Source of the DNA: Lenisia limosa | Taxonomy: Eukaryota; Breviatea | DNA length: 33,090 nt | Assembly: GCA_001655205.1 (NCBI GenBank) | Contig: LPNZ01008139.1 | Coordinates: 1 to 33,090 of the forward strand | Direction: 5' to 3' | Part shown: positions 11,701 to 21,798 of the stretch, one piece after another | Layout of the letters: each line of letters starts with the position of its first letter | Position numbering within the stretch: the first letter of the stretch is position 1 | Position numbers and translations under genes: made by a program | Notes under the pieces: generated by a model | Told to the model about the DNA's origin: nothing | The model's database searches: none | The model's input: only the letters and a program-made list of their open reading frames with translations

Positions 11701-11935
11701 TCACCCCGTGCGATTCGGTTATTTAAAAACAGACTAATACTGAGTAATGTCAACATGGCCAAAAATGAGACCCCATCCCAGCAAACACAATGTCAACAGA
11801 GTGAGGATCAATAGCATAGTTGACAGCAAAACCGGGATTTGGCGTCAGATTTGACAATGTCAGTAGTATCCAGAAAAAGATCAGGACAATAAGTGCAAGG
11901 AAGAGGCGATACCGGCTGAGTCGAGAGATATTCAT
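5720..11935 (-). CDS. GNPTAB: N-acetylglucosamine-1-phosphotransferase alpha/beta-like Stealth protein
   Basis: Family role: Golgi enzyme that transfers GlcNAc-1-phosphate onto mannose of lysosomal glycoproteins, the first step of mannose-6-phosphate tagging. Exons, descending: 11935-11787, 11648-11599, 11256-11139, 11023-10913, 10728-10696, 10438-10332, 10266-10180, [gap], 9831-9741, 9640-9548, 9381-9223, 9089-8936, 8752-8616, 8402-8355, 8303-8265, 8121-8075, 7982-[gap], 7603-7475, 7341-7263, ~7159-6968, ~6865-6727, ~6594-6530, ~6425-6350, 6303-6153, 6035-5928, 5860-5720 (TAA). Seen in order: N-terminal signal anchor; [12 protein letters not shown] (CR1); [10 protein letters not shown]...[11 protein letters not shown] and [11 protein letters not shown] (CR2); two cysteine-rich LNR modules; a region matching the DMAP segment; [12 protein letters not shown] (CR3); EF-hand [24 protein letters not shown] (CR4); C-terminal membrane helix. 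This is the family's usual topology. Exons between 7160 and 6310 are approximate. Confidence 0.95.
7783..7872. other. Assembly gap after a C12 run, cutting a GNPTAB exon
   Basis: The minus-strand exon starting at 7982 runs open into this gap (it ends near QALFP), and the next modelled exon starts at 7603. The end of the exon, and possibly another, is therefore hidden. C12 at 7771-7782 abuts the gap. Confidence 0.8.
9496..9561 (-). repeat. Two 33-bp units duplicating a GNPTAB 5' splice site
   Basis: Units 9496-9528 and 9529-9561 differ by one base. On the minus strand each contains an exon end reading ...CACTGG followed by the donor GTAGAG. The phase-consistent donor starts at 9547. Use of the copy at 9514 would add 33 nt (11 codons) with no stop. 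Confidence 0.88.
9944..10079. other. Assembly gap after a C13 run in the GNPTAB gene
   Basis: The exon ending at 10180 (first LNR) is phase 1 while the exon starting at 9831 (second LNR) requires phase 2, so an exon is probably hidden in or next to this gap. Confidence 0.75.
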
Positions 11936-12261
11936 CGTCTCGATTCTCTTACCAAAGTCTGCTTACAGATAAATATAACTAAATAACAGGGATATGAACG
12001 TTATAACGCATACTACCGCAAAAAGGCATCTCTCTCACAAAATTTTAATATTTCATTCTTACCCCGGTTCGGGTACCGCAAAAACACGCCGCCTTTCTTT
12101 GCCTTTTGCCAAGTTCTTACAGCTAAAGTTTAAGAGTTATCAATTAATAATAAAAAAATAATAATAATAAACAGCATAACCAAAACATATATCATCAAAC
12201 AATGCTTAAGTATAGTTGCCTCCCCCCGATCCCAAGTGTTCTTTCATTGTATAGTTTGAAA
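11936..12261. promoter_or_regulatory. Divergent intergenic region between GNPTAB-like and racemase genes
   Basis: About 325 bp between two outward-facing start codons (265 bp if the upstream racemase ATG at 12202 is used). It must hold both promoters. It is A/T-rich with an AAT-repeat tract near 12147-12170. I recognise no TATA box, Inr or factor site with confidence. Confidence 0.45.
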
Positions 12262-15200
12262 ATGTTCTCGACCCTTTCCTCTTCAGTAAAGGTATCAAAA
12301 CAACAGCCCCTTGAAGGCATTCGAGTATTGGACCTTTCAACCCTCCTCCCTGGTCCGTATGCATCAAGTTACCTTGCTGGTAGGTTTGTCTCATATAGTA
12401 TCATATGTAATCATATCCACTTATTTTAATGTCACCCTTTATAGGCATGGGAGCTGAGGTTATAAAAGTTGAAAACCCGCTTCGGCCCGATCCCTTGAGG
12501 TTTGTTTCTATCACAACTCAATTACATTTGCACGAAAGGTGTACCAATACCAAACATGTTCCAATGTTAGTGTATTTTGGTATTTTGGACAGGGTTGGCC
12601 GTCCAATGTAGTAGTACTGTAACACACATAGTATATGACATTTAGTTTTTCTTTCAAAGTATTCCCCTGAATACAAAGGGATTACCCGCCATTGGCAAGT
12701 GATGGCGTCAGCAAAATGTACCACATGCTGAACCACAGTAAACACCACATTTCTCTCAATCTAAAGGATAAAGAGGTTTGTTGGGGAAGGATTCTGCGTA
12801 TTTTCTCTTTGAATACAAATGCTGATTATGGAGCCCAGTTTAGTTATCCCAATATTTTGAAATGGAGAATAGAAATTACATTATGTTCTCAATGCCCAAA
12901 ATAACGTAATCGAAACACTAGAAAATAATTATTGAGGAGTTATCGTATATTACATCTCTCGATGTATCTCAAATTGCCCATTGTGATTGAAAAATTTAGG
13001 ACAAAGACTCATTTGAATGCCTCCTCTCCACTGCTGATGTCCTCATTGAGCAATTCAGACCTGGCGTGATGGACCGTCTAGGTTTCGGCCCAGAAGTGAC
13101 TACCAAAACTTTTCCGGGCCTCGTGGTATGCAAGAACTGTACCGCTTTGTCAATAATATGTAAGATATAATATGTAATGCTACTTCATTTGTTCATCAAT
13201 ATGTCACAATTGACACAAAGATGAAAGTGATAATCATCCCAGTATGGTATTGTTTTCATTTCGTAGTATTGTAGTATCTCCGGTTACGGACAAGAAGGCC
13301 CTTTGTCTCTCGATGCCGGGCATGATCTGAACTACATCAGTGCAGCTGGTAGGCGCAGACTATTGAAACAATTGAGTCCGTAAGGTTATCAGACAAACGG
13401 TTATTCAAGGTTCAACTAGACGTTTATATTTTTTCGAGTAATCTTATGGGTGGGTTGATTTACTTTTCAAGTTCGGTGTAATAGTTCATAATTCCCGATG
13501 TGTGTATTACATTTCAGGTCTTCTTGGTATGGCAGAGACTCCTGGAGTTCTCCCTGTACAGGTTTGTTCAGTTCGTTTGAAATACACAAGAAACTTAGGT
13601 TTAGTCACCTTTCTGTTTTACTGCTGGTTTGTGCACCTTCACCAGTCAGGTTGCAGACATCGCTGGAGGCACACACCCGGCTGTCATCAATATATTGGGT
13701 AGGATAGTCCGAAGAAATGGCATCTCCGAGAGAGAATTACAGTAAATATCATTTCAAACCCAAATCTTGGTAACTTGTATTACCATATTTTGATCCGAAG
13801 TGACAAAACTTCCAAGGAAAAACTCAAACATAGAATTCTGCTTATTGTATCTAACTGGTTCCTAATTATCAGCTGCACTGCTGCAAAAACAAAAGACTGG
13901 AAAAGGCTCGTATTTAGACGTGAGTATGGCACACGGAGCATTTGCAATGGCTCCTTTCAAACCAAGTGGCAGCAATGAGTCTCCTGATATGGTATATTCG
14001 GATGTGACAAGATTTGGCATTGGAATTGTACCCCCCCCCCCCAATATGTGATGCATATGATATAATAATTGACTTTCATCTGTTGACATTGTATAGCTTG
14101 GCATTCCAAAGGTCATCTCAGGAGTGGCCCCATGCTACACCGTGTATCCAGCCAAGGACGGCTACATTTCTGTCGCAGCCTTGGGTGTGTCCGGTACTTG
14201 ATTCTCATTTCACTTACCCTCTATTTGGTTATTGGTTTACGAATTATACTCAACTCAGAAATGGCCGTCACATCTCATTTTGATTATTATCTCATCAATA
14301 TGAGTGATATTTCAGAGCGCCACTTCTTCAGCCGTGTGGTTCAAGGTCTTGGACTTGACGAAAGCTTACTCGAGGGAGGATGGGCCGATAAAAACTCCGA
14401 ACTTGGAAGGTTGTTGGGCACATTGCAAGTATATATGTATGTTATCATATCTATATGTATGATGGTATGGTACATCTGCTACATATGATAATTATATCAT
14501 ACGTACATACATTTCAAGGATTGTACTGGTCCATTTATTGTAAGAGTGACACTCATTGTAGACCAACTTACGAGGCCATTTTGGAGAAGATATCGTCCAT
14601 GAGCGTTGACGAGGTTCAAGGCATTCTTGGTAGGCACAATAACGTACTCGTGACCAATAGGGTTCGGGTTAGGAAAATGAACTTGAGAAATCGCCTTCTT
14701 TTTTGTGGCAGGGAATTTCCATGAGGAGACTTGTAATTCTGAAAACTATTGGGGAGGGGGTGCGGATCCACGTACATATACAGGCTAATGTTTTGATATT
14801 TAGGTCCACTTGACTGCTGTGTATCTCGGGTGTTGCCATCTGTTGACAGTCGACTGCGGGTCGGTCACGATTGTTTGTGGGGCTTACCCCTTTCTGGGTA
14901 AAGTATACTATCTACACACCTCCCCTTTGCAATCTTGTGTATATGTGGGGGTAATTGTATGTTGCTGCTGCTGCAAGATATTCCATCTTTCACGTTTCAG
15001 GCCATGAATTGACCAGTTTAGTGACTGTGTCTGTTGGGGGAGAAGTCGAGTCAGTTCTTCCTTATCTTCCTGTCTTGTCCAATATTAGTGTTCCAGGTAA
15101 AAGGAATTTAATCATTAGATATCAACAACATAAACACAGTATTAGATAATTTTTGGTACAGTCAGATCGCTATTCTTTGAGCATCGAAGTAATGTTATAG

Positions 15201-15356
15201 TAACATCATCTATTTTATATCGATATTCCCAAATTATGTACCAAATTGACATGACTTATTTGCTGTTGATCAAAACATGCTCCATCTCAAAGCTCAGAAG
15301 TCCCCCTGGCACCCGCTGTTGGTGCTGACAACGCCACCATCCTCAATAAAATATAA
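12262..15356 (+). CDS. AMACR: Alpha-methylacyl-CoA racemase (CoA-transferase family III / CaiB-BaiF fold)
   Basis: Family role: interconverts (2R)- and (2S)-2-methylacyl-CoA so branched-chain and bile-acid-type acyl-CoAs can enter beta-oxidation. Complete 14-exon model, 384 aa (human enzyme 382): 12262-12379, 12445-12499, 12679-12775, 13000-13125, 13267-13348, 13518-13561, 13650-13698, 13873-13991, 14097-14184, 14316-14409, 14562-14629, 14804-14863, 15001-15096, 15298-15356 (TAA). Seen: GIRVLDLSTLLPGPYAS, MGAEVIKVENP, QFRPGVMDRLG, ISGYGQEGP. All three catalytic residues of the family are recognisable: His in AGHDLNY, Asp in SYLDVSM, Glu in VAALERHFF. The C-terminus (LNKI) lacks a PTS1 peroxisomal signal; the Ser/Lys-rich, acid-free N-terminus could be a mitochondrial-type presequence. 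An in-frame ATG at 12202 would add 20 residues. A CoA-transferase of the same fold cannot be fully excluded. Confidence 0.95.
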
Positions 15357-15456
15357 AGTATTATGTATTACGAATCTAGGTTTAATTTCTTGGATCTGTG
15401 AAACCATGCTGCTTAACTTCAAAGCTAATAGACTGAGCCGTAACCGATCCAACATC
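15357..15456. other. Convergent spacer between racemase and CCA-enzyme stops
   Basis: 100 bp. The sequence AATAAA at 15345-15350 overlaps the last racemase codons and could act as a poly(A) signal. The 3' UTRs probably overlap. Confidence 0.45.
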
Positions 15457-18400
15457 CTAGAATCCAGCAGCGTAAGTCAGCATGTCATCGTTTGGGGTGT
15501 TGGAGAGCCACATGATGGCATCATCTCTTGTTGCCCCTGGGGTGGCCAGTTGCCACGTCATCGTTGCCTCCAGCAGTTCCTTGATCTTGGGACCTTTGAT
15601 GTTCTTGATCTTCATCACGTCCTTGCCCTGGACATAGTCAACTAATGAAAAGGTTACATGAAATGCCAAAAAACTGTATTATACAGATATCATGAAGTAT
15701 CATCGTTCTTCATAAAGAAACCCAGTAAGAGACCCTCATACTCCAACAAGAGGCTTCAGGTTCCAAACACCATCGATACCAAATGCTCTGACGTCCTGAA
15801 ATGTAACAAATCTGGTCAGTTGAAAAGTAACATAGTATTTGGACAATTGGAATTTAACTATAACTGGCCTAATAGCCAGTGTTTACTCCAACACTTATCA
15901 GCTTATTTATCAACAACATAGGCTATACCATATCATAGAGGTCATACTGTTACTTCACCTCCCACGTTTCCAACAGCAAAAAGACGGAAATGGGCTTCCG
16001 TCAAAATGGACGAGACATCTAAACCTGTCACAATTTTCAAAGAGGTCTGCAGCCCCATATCAGGATCTCCCATCAGTCTTTAAAATAAAATGGTAAAGTA
16101 GTAAGAGTATTTGACTTTTAGAACGACGTGATCCACTCTCACCATTTTGAGCACAAATGTCATGGCTTACCATTTGGCTGTTGGGGGTAGTCCACGGCCG
16201 ATAAGGGTACCTGGACTGACGGCAATTCACGCGCAACAGCTAAGGTGTAAAAAAGTATTAGTTTGTCACTTCAAGGCAAATATTTTGGCTGTTCTAATAT
16301 CACCCCAATGATGACGACGGGAGCTATCAAATTCCGAATAGCCCCCAAACCGAGGCAGAGGGCAAGAGGCCAAAGGGGGCCCACCTTCTTGAGGACTCGT
16401 GCTACATGAAACGTTAAATGCGCAGCATACTCTACAATCCTAAATTCTTGACAAAACAAACATTGTTATCGTACTAACTGAAGAGGAAAACGACCATGAA
16501 CTCCAGATAATATGATAAACATAAAGAAATACTAACTCCCAAACAATTCCTTCCACCCCCGCTACCAGAAATCCCTCATACCCATTGTCACTCTGTTCCT
16601 ATTGGCACAAGACATTTGTTTGAATGCCGCCGCAGCGACGTGGATCTTGTCTACCACATCAGCATCGCGATTACGGAGCTGTTGGGGTTACGTATTTACT
16701 GATGGGTGTGGAAGGTAAGGGGACTGGAATAAAACGTATCAGCACCTGGATGATATACACAACACATATTACGATGGTTTGAGAAAACAACAAAACAAAG
16801 CACACTTGTGTATCACAGGGCGCTATGTTTTTCAGACTTGCGTACCTTAAGGGAGTTTTTGAGGATGTGTGCAGAGACAGGTACCTGGTGTTTCGCCTCT
16901 GTGTATCTATATAGTGAAATCAGTTGGCATTTCAAACCGCTCCATACTAGAAACTATGTATTACCTATGAAATTCCAACTTTTCAGGATATTTGACACGT
17001 AAATCTGCGACTATGTAGAGATCTGACTAATAATGAACACTTGTCCCCTCATACTCATGGCCGAAACAGGGGGATAGGAAAGCGGCAAGTGCTAGATCCT
17101 GAGCATCTTGGTTCCCTATGGTGAACCTGAATAGAGGGTAAGTGAAATGGGAATGTAAGATAAAAAGAGCTTTAGGTTATTTAAATAAAGTTGCACATAT
17201 AAGCCCTCCATGCAAGGCCCACCTTGGGAATGCGACGTTTTCGGTGTTAAAGATAGATGCTTCATCACTATGGGTCCGATCGCACAACCACTCCACTTTC
17301 CGTGCCAAATCCAAACCTCGAGTCTCCACTATCGTATTATATTGATCAAAGCAAGTATCAAGAGTGTGGTCTTTGCAAGCAAGATAGTGAGTTGTCTTGG
17401 AGTTCCTTTTTATTGTATTCACTTCCAACCATTTTCAGTCATTCCTGGGCTGGCGTTTTCAGGCCACGTGAATACCGAGTTGTACAGGCTACAATGGTGA
17501 AAAACGAATATTATACACCTTGAACTAATGAAAATATTTAAGAATCGATAAAATACTCAAGAAGAATCAACAAATTATGATTACCCCGCCCCCCTCCCAC
17601 TTGAAAGACACAAGGTGTGCCAGAGCCATTGAAGGAGATGGGGACGTCATCATACCTGTAAATGGGTAAACGATTGTAAGAAGAAAAGGAGCAGGCAAAT
17701 TAGTATTTAATCAGAAACGGGATGGTATCCATGTTGACCAACGACACATACCCTGGACTTCTTTGCCGATCCGCTCCCTCGAAATCTTCGTGGAAAGGGC
17801 ATTCCTCACCTTGAGCATGTGAGGAAGGGTGATGGCAAAAAGAGAATATGGATATTTCCTGTGTTGTTGTTATGTTTAACTAGTCCCATAGAGTGAGAAG
17901 AAGGAAACAATTCTCTACACACTATGACCTGCACCCCCATGAACCTGTGACATCGGCACCCTCATAAACTCTGTGACATCTGCACCCCCCATGAACTCAC
18001 AGCGGAGTCGGAAGCTGCCAAAGGAATGTCGTCCGCGAGATGATAGGCCAAACGACTGGCAAACCGCACACTCCGAAGAACGCGGAGGGGATCATCGAGG
18101 AACGTCTGGGAGGTAAGGAGATGTCGAAATAAAACAGTTTCCTTTCTTCAGTCCGAAAGACATAGTAACACCTTGAATTGTAGTGGAGGCGCTGAATTTC
18201 TCAGCTTACTTGGAGGGGCTTCAGGGGGGTTCTGCATATGCCGTTTTCAAGGTCAACAAGCCCCTAAACTGTCATTTGGAATACTTGATTTAATATCCTC
18301 TTGTATATAATGATATAGTATGTATATTATATCATATTATTATATTATATCGATATATACTACTACTCACATGATTATATCATATCTGATAGAATTTTCA

Positions 18401-19818
18401 ACAATCGCAGTATCCAACCTTGCCAGTGAAGTCCTCAATAATGCCGGTATTGACGTTGTAAAAGAGCGCGTTGATGGTCAGGTCCCGTCTCAACGCGTCT
18501 TGTAAAGGTGTCCCAATAGACTGTCCAGGTGAGGGTTTTCTCACAGATTGTTACATAATGGAAGACTTAGTACATATACTTTCCGATATTGGATCATTCT
18601 GCGACTCACTGCTTGAGCCTGAAATAGACTTGCTTAATTTTGACCAAAGAACGCGTTGAAATGCAAAATAACATCTACCATTATATTGCAAAAGACAAGC
18701 CAACGTGTAGCATGGGTGCCCAGGCCTACGATTTCGGGTATCCGTGAGGTCTCGCTGTATTCCTCCGATCTGAGATTCACAAAGTCCAGCCACTGGTCCA
18801 TGAACTAAAGGGTGAGAACAACCACTGGTCCATAAACTGAAGGGTGAGAATTATTGATACATCGAGTACAAAATGATTGTATTATCTAAATAATACTATT
18901 CCAACGCTAAGTTTGGCTGACAATATGACAATATGGCATGTAATTTTCTCAATTTATACGACAACAAAGTACACAATACAAGAAATATTACTCTGTTTCA
19001 TGAAAATGAACACGGTACTTAATATGTGAGACCATCCAACCTTTACTGTTGCAGTTTCCAAGTGCTTTGACTTATCAGGGTTACTCTTCATCACCGCTTA
19101 ACAGTTATAATAATCGGACTGGCTCCAGCCAAATGGATAACCGGGCTCCAGCCAAATAGATAATCGAACTGGCTCCAGCCAAAAGGATAATCGGACTGGC
19201 TCCAACCAAATGAATAAGGTACCTTAAGAACAAGACGGGATAAATTCGTGCTATGAAAAGAAACAATCAGTGATGAGCCACTGGACAGAACTAACCCTAG
19301 ATATCATTGAAATACAAGACTTGAATTCAAATTAACACAGCCATAACGCCTACTGATTCTGTGAGTGGCCTGTCCTGACGTCTCAAGATACTCGTTCATT
19401 TTAGAAGCAAATTCCTGCCCAAGCATATCATCTATGGCGATGTCGATGTCGTGGGATGTTTGTCCTAGAAGCTATTCGGGGGTGAAAAAATGGTAATTTT
19501 TGTGATGAATTTTAGCGTGATTATGGTAAAACCTCTTTCTAATATCAAATTGATATTAACCTCTGCTATACATTGCAATGTTCAATGCCGCAATCCAAGA
19601 CCAACCTTGTCCCTGACCCATCCTCCAGCGATTCTAAGTGTTGTTTTGAGATTGAAACGCCCACATGTGCCCAAAAGAACCTATTGGAAGGATACGAGTA
19701 AAAGAGTACTTGTTTCTGTCCAGTCTTCAACAAACAAATGTTACCGTCCTACCTTGAAAAGATTCTTTTCGTATTCAGAGAGAGCTGACTCCGGAAGTTT
19801 TAAAGGCAAAGCACACAT
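15457..19818 (-). CDS. tRNA nucleotidyltransferase (CCA-adding enzyme)
   Basis: Adds or repairs the 3'-CCA of tRNAs; class II nucleotidyltransferase. Firm exons, descending: 19818-19753, 19680-19606, 19471-19354, 19096-19041, 18804-18730, 18520-18419, 18263-18210, 18105-18001, 17809-17752, ~17655-17601; then less certain exons around 17425-17210, 16690-16600, 16440-16270, 16240-16160 and 16080-16020; then 15795-15742 and 15627-15457 (TAG). Seen in order: RIAGGWVRDK; catalytic DIDIAIDD; KSKHLETATVK; DFVNLRSEEY; GTPLQDALRRDLTINALFYN; FLDDPLRVLRSVRFA (DDPLR at the EDxxR-type nucleotide-template motif); TKISRERIGKE. The C-terminal domain GKDVMKIKNIKGPKIKELL is the usual tail. The gene is convergent with the racemase, stops 100 bp apart. 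Function is secure; the middle exons are approximate. Confidence 0.95.
17922..18000 (-). repeat. Three ~26-bp units starting at a CCA-gene 5' splice site
   Basis: Units at 17922-17947, 17948-17973 and 17974-18000 are imperfect copies. On the minus strand the last begins with the consensus donor GTGAGT of the exon ending 18001. The others carry GTTTAT and GTTCAT after AG at the equivalent place. Confidence 0.75.
18790..18852 (-). repeat. 32-bp tandem duplication of a CCA-gene 3' splice site and exon start
   Basis: 18790-18821 and 18822-18852 are near-identical. On the minus strand both hold a pyrimidine-rich stretch, an AG and the first bases of the exon coding FMDQW. The phase-correct acceptor is at 18806-18805. 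The copy at 18838-18837 would shift the frame and soon reach a stop. Confidence 0.82.
19109..19217. repeat. Minisatellite, four ~26-28 bp units, in a CCA-gene intron
   Basis: Four imperfect units built on GACTGGCTCCAGCCAAA lie in the intron between exons 19471-19354 and 19096-19041. Each unit contains the short palindromic core TGGCTCCAGCCA. Confidence 0.85.
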
Positions 19819-20133
19819 GTTATAAATTGGTTTTGCTGAAGCCATGCTGGCGGAATGAAATGGTTTTAAACTGGGCAATGGGCGTGGGGCTTGTGATTGT
19901 ATGATTCCCCAAGTTCACAAGGCGGTTTCAGAAGAGTAATCCCGTTAATATGGAATACGTTTAAGATTTAAGTTGATGCAGCGCTGAGAAGGGTCAAGAA
20001 AGCTGTTGAATTTCGCATAAAAGGGGGAATAGAAAAGATTACGATATTAGAAATTATAAAAGGTTCATTGTCGCCTTTGAAATGACCTCTTATCAGTTTA
20101 TTAGAGAAAAGTTTATTGTTTGTACTCGAAAAG
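19819..20133. promoter_or_regulatory. Divergent intergenic region between CCA-enzyme and BAP31-like genes
   Basis: About 315 bp between outward-facing start codons, so it should contain both promoters. I see no recognisable coding exon, repeat or conserved promoter motif. Confidence 0.4.
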
Positions 20134-21568
20134 ATGGGATTTTTTGACCTGTTTTCCTTCTACTCTTTGGTTGTGGTTCTCATCCTTGTTGCCACCGCCC
20201 TTATCCCTCTACCCTCCTCCTGGCGTAAGAAGTACTTAGGACTACTCTCACGGACGTTTAATGAGCACTACTTCAAGGTTAGATCCGTCTCCTGTCGCTT
20301 TCCTCTTTTGCTACTTTGTTTATGTCATTGCAGATTTTCCTTGTTGTGTGGACTGGTTTCCTGGTTGTTTCTCTTGTCAATTCTATTGTCAAGGAGAGCG
20401 AATCAAGACTGTAGGCGGAATTGGCACGTTTCTATTGGGTCCCGGTCTTGTAGAGCGAGATAAATATGCTGTCATTTCATCTTGAAATCGTTGTTTTGTT
20501 TTTACTTTTTGTATTTATTTATAATTGGTCCTTTTTGACACTGAAATTGTGATTACCCTTCTCAATAGAAACGAGTATTAATTTATGAAAGAATGTATAA
20601 GAATGTATGAAAGAAATAATAAAGCGATAGCGTTTCTGACAACTTAGTCTGATGGACGAGGCAATTGACGGGGCTCTTGCCTGCCAACATCGCACTAACA
20701 TGTTCCGCTACCAGCGTTCAATCTACCTCTCTCTGTGCGTCCTTCTTGGCATGTTCATGATGAACCGTCTTATGAGCCTTGTTGCCGATAAGATCCGCCT
20801 CCAAGACCAGTTGACCCTCCTCGAAAGGATGGTGAGCCCTCCGCTCTGAAACGAATAATAATATCGAACCTTTATAAGATATTTTTTCATATTTATGAAT
20901 GGTGGGACGTGCTATTTGTTGGATAATTTTCGTATGTGAAAATGTATTATATGAGTGTACCTTTCAGAATTGGATATTACACAAATCTACCCAATCTTTA
21001 GAAATGGCTGTGCTTGGGTAAGGAACATTTACAGATATTTACTTTTCAGGGCAAAAACAACAGTTCCGGCCTTACCGCCATTATGGAGGAGAACGAGCGT
21101 CTTAACCGCATCATCGCTGAGTCTGGCATTGAGGTGGGTATTGGTGATATCAATCGAATGAGGGGATCCCATCTTTTCAGTGGGAAGTGTGCGTCTTTTG
21201 ATTCGAGCAGAAAAAATGTGTTGCTCCTTCAAAATTATTTTTGAGCTCTCGTGAAACAGATAACATTTAATACATATAAGATGATATTATATTAAAAAAA
21301 TTGAAAAGGGCTTCCCAGATAAAACCTGAATTTTGCGTAACAGCTCAGGTTGAGAAAGCCCCTCTCGATGAAGAGGCAACCGAGAAGGAACGTGAGTTGG
21401 GATCCCGAACCTTGTGTTTACCAAATTTCTTGTGTTTTTTCAGAGTGAAACAAATCCATTGTAATAGAAGGGAATTTTTTTTTTGTTCTTTTGCCGACAT
21501 CAGACAAACATTCGTTGTTTTAACCTTTCCCAGAAGAGATCCGTAAGCGTTACAAGAAGACTGACTAA
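20134..21568 (+). CDS. BAP29/BAP31-family ER membrane protein (Yet1/Yet3-like)
   Basis: Family role: ER membrane chaperone/sorting receptor for membrane proteins leaving the ER. Complete six-exon model, 188 aa: 20134-20277, 20334-20410, 20648-20831, 21050-21133, 21349-21391, 21534-21568 (TAA), all phases consistent. Three membrane helices: residues ~7-29 (FSFYSLVVVLILVATALIPLP), ~48-68 (IFLVVWTGFLVVSLV), ~97-118 (SIYLSLCVLLGMFMMNRLMS). Between helices 2 and 3 is the loop LLMDEAIDGALACQHRTNMF, with the family's short spacing before FRYQRSIYL. The cytosolic tail has heptad-like Leu/Glu/Lys residues (RLQDQLTLLERM, ENERLNRIIAE) and ends KKTD, a canonical C-terminal KKxx ER-retrieval signal, matching human BAP31 KKEE. 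It is shorter than human BAP31 (246 aa), nearer the yeast proteins, and lacks the long caspase-cleaved coiled coil. The ATG at 20134 was chosen because it starts the first helix. Confidence 0.92.
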
Positions 21569-21798
21569 ACCGTTTTCCTTATTTAGATTTAGTGTACTAT
21601 AGTCTTGGTTGGAGGTTCAAGATTATACATTCAAGAGCTTACGTTTGGAATGAAATTGTAATGAAAAACCATCATCACATATTACACATGTATGATAATA
21701 TGAGTATTGCTTCACTGCAAACTTCACTATTCAGAACCTCTTACCACAGTTGAACTAATGATACACTACCTTCTATTGTACAAAACTATTACACAACC
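21569..21798. other. Convergent spacer between BAP31-like and POLE3-like stops
   Basis: 230 bp, A/T-rich, with no coding or repeat structure recognised. Confidence 0.45.

Noticed and set aside
7687-14060. Recurrent CATATGATAT-like words in introns
   Set aside because: Short, A/T-rich and palindromic. Their frequency could follow from base composition, and I could not show positional conservation.
18670-18804. CCA-enzyme exon continuing to GLGTHATR
   Set aside because: The frame stays open, but ending at the donor GTAGGC (18729) gives SRIPEI|SIGTP, which has the family spacing and the right phase for the next exon.
19109-19217. CRISPR-like array
   Set aside because: Units are contiguous with no unique spacers, and the DNA is an intron of a eukaryotic nuclear gene.
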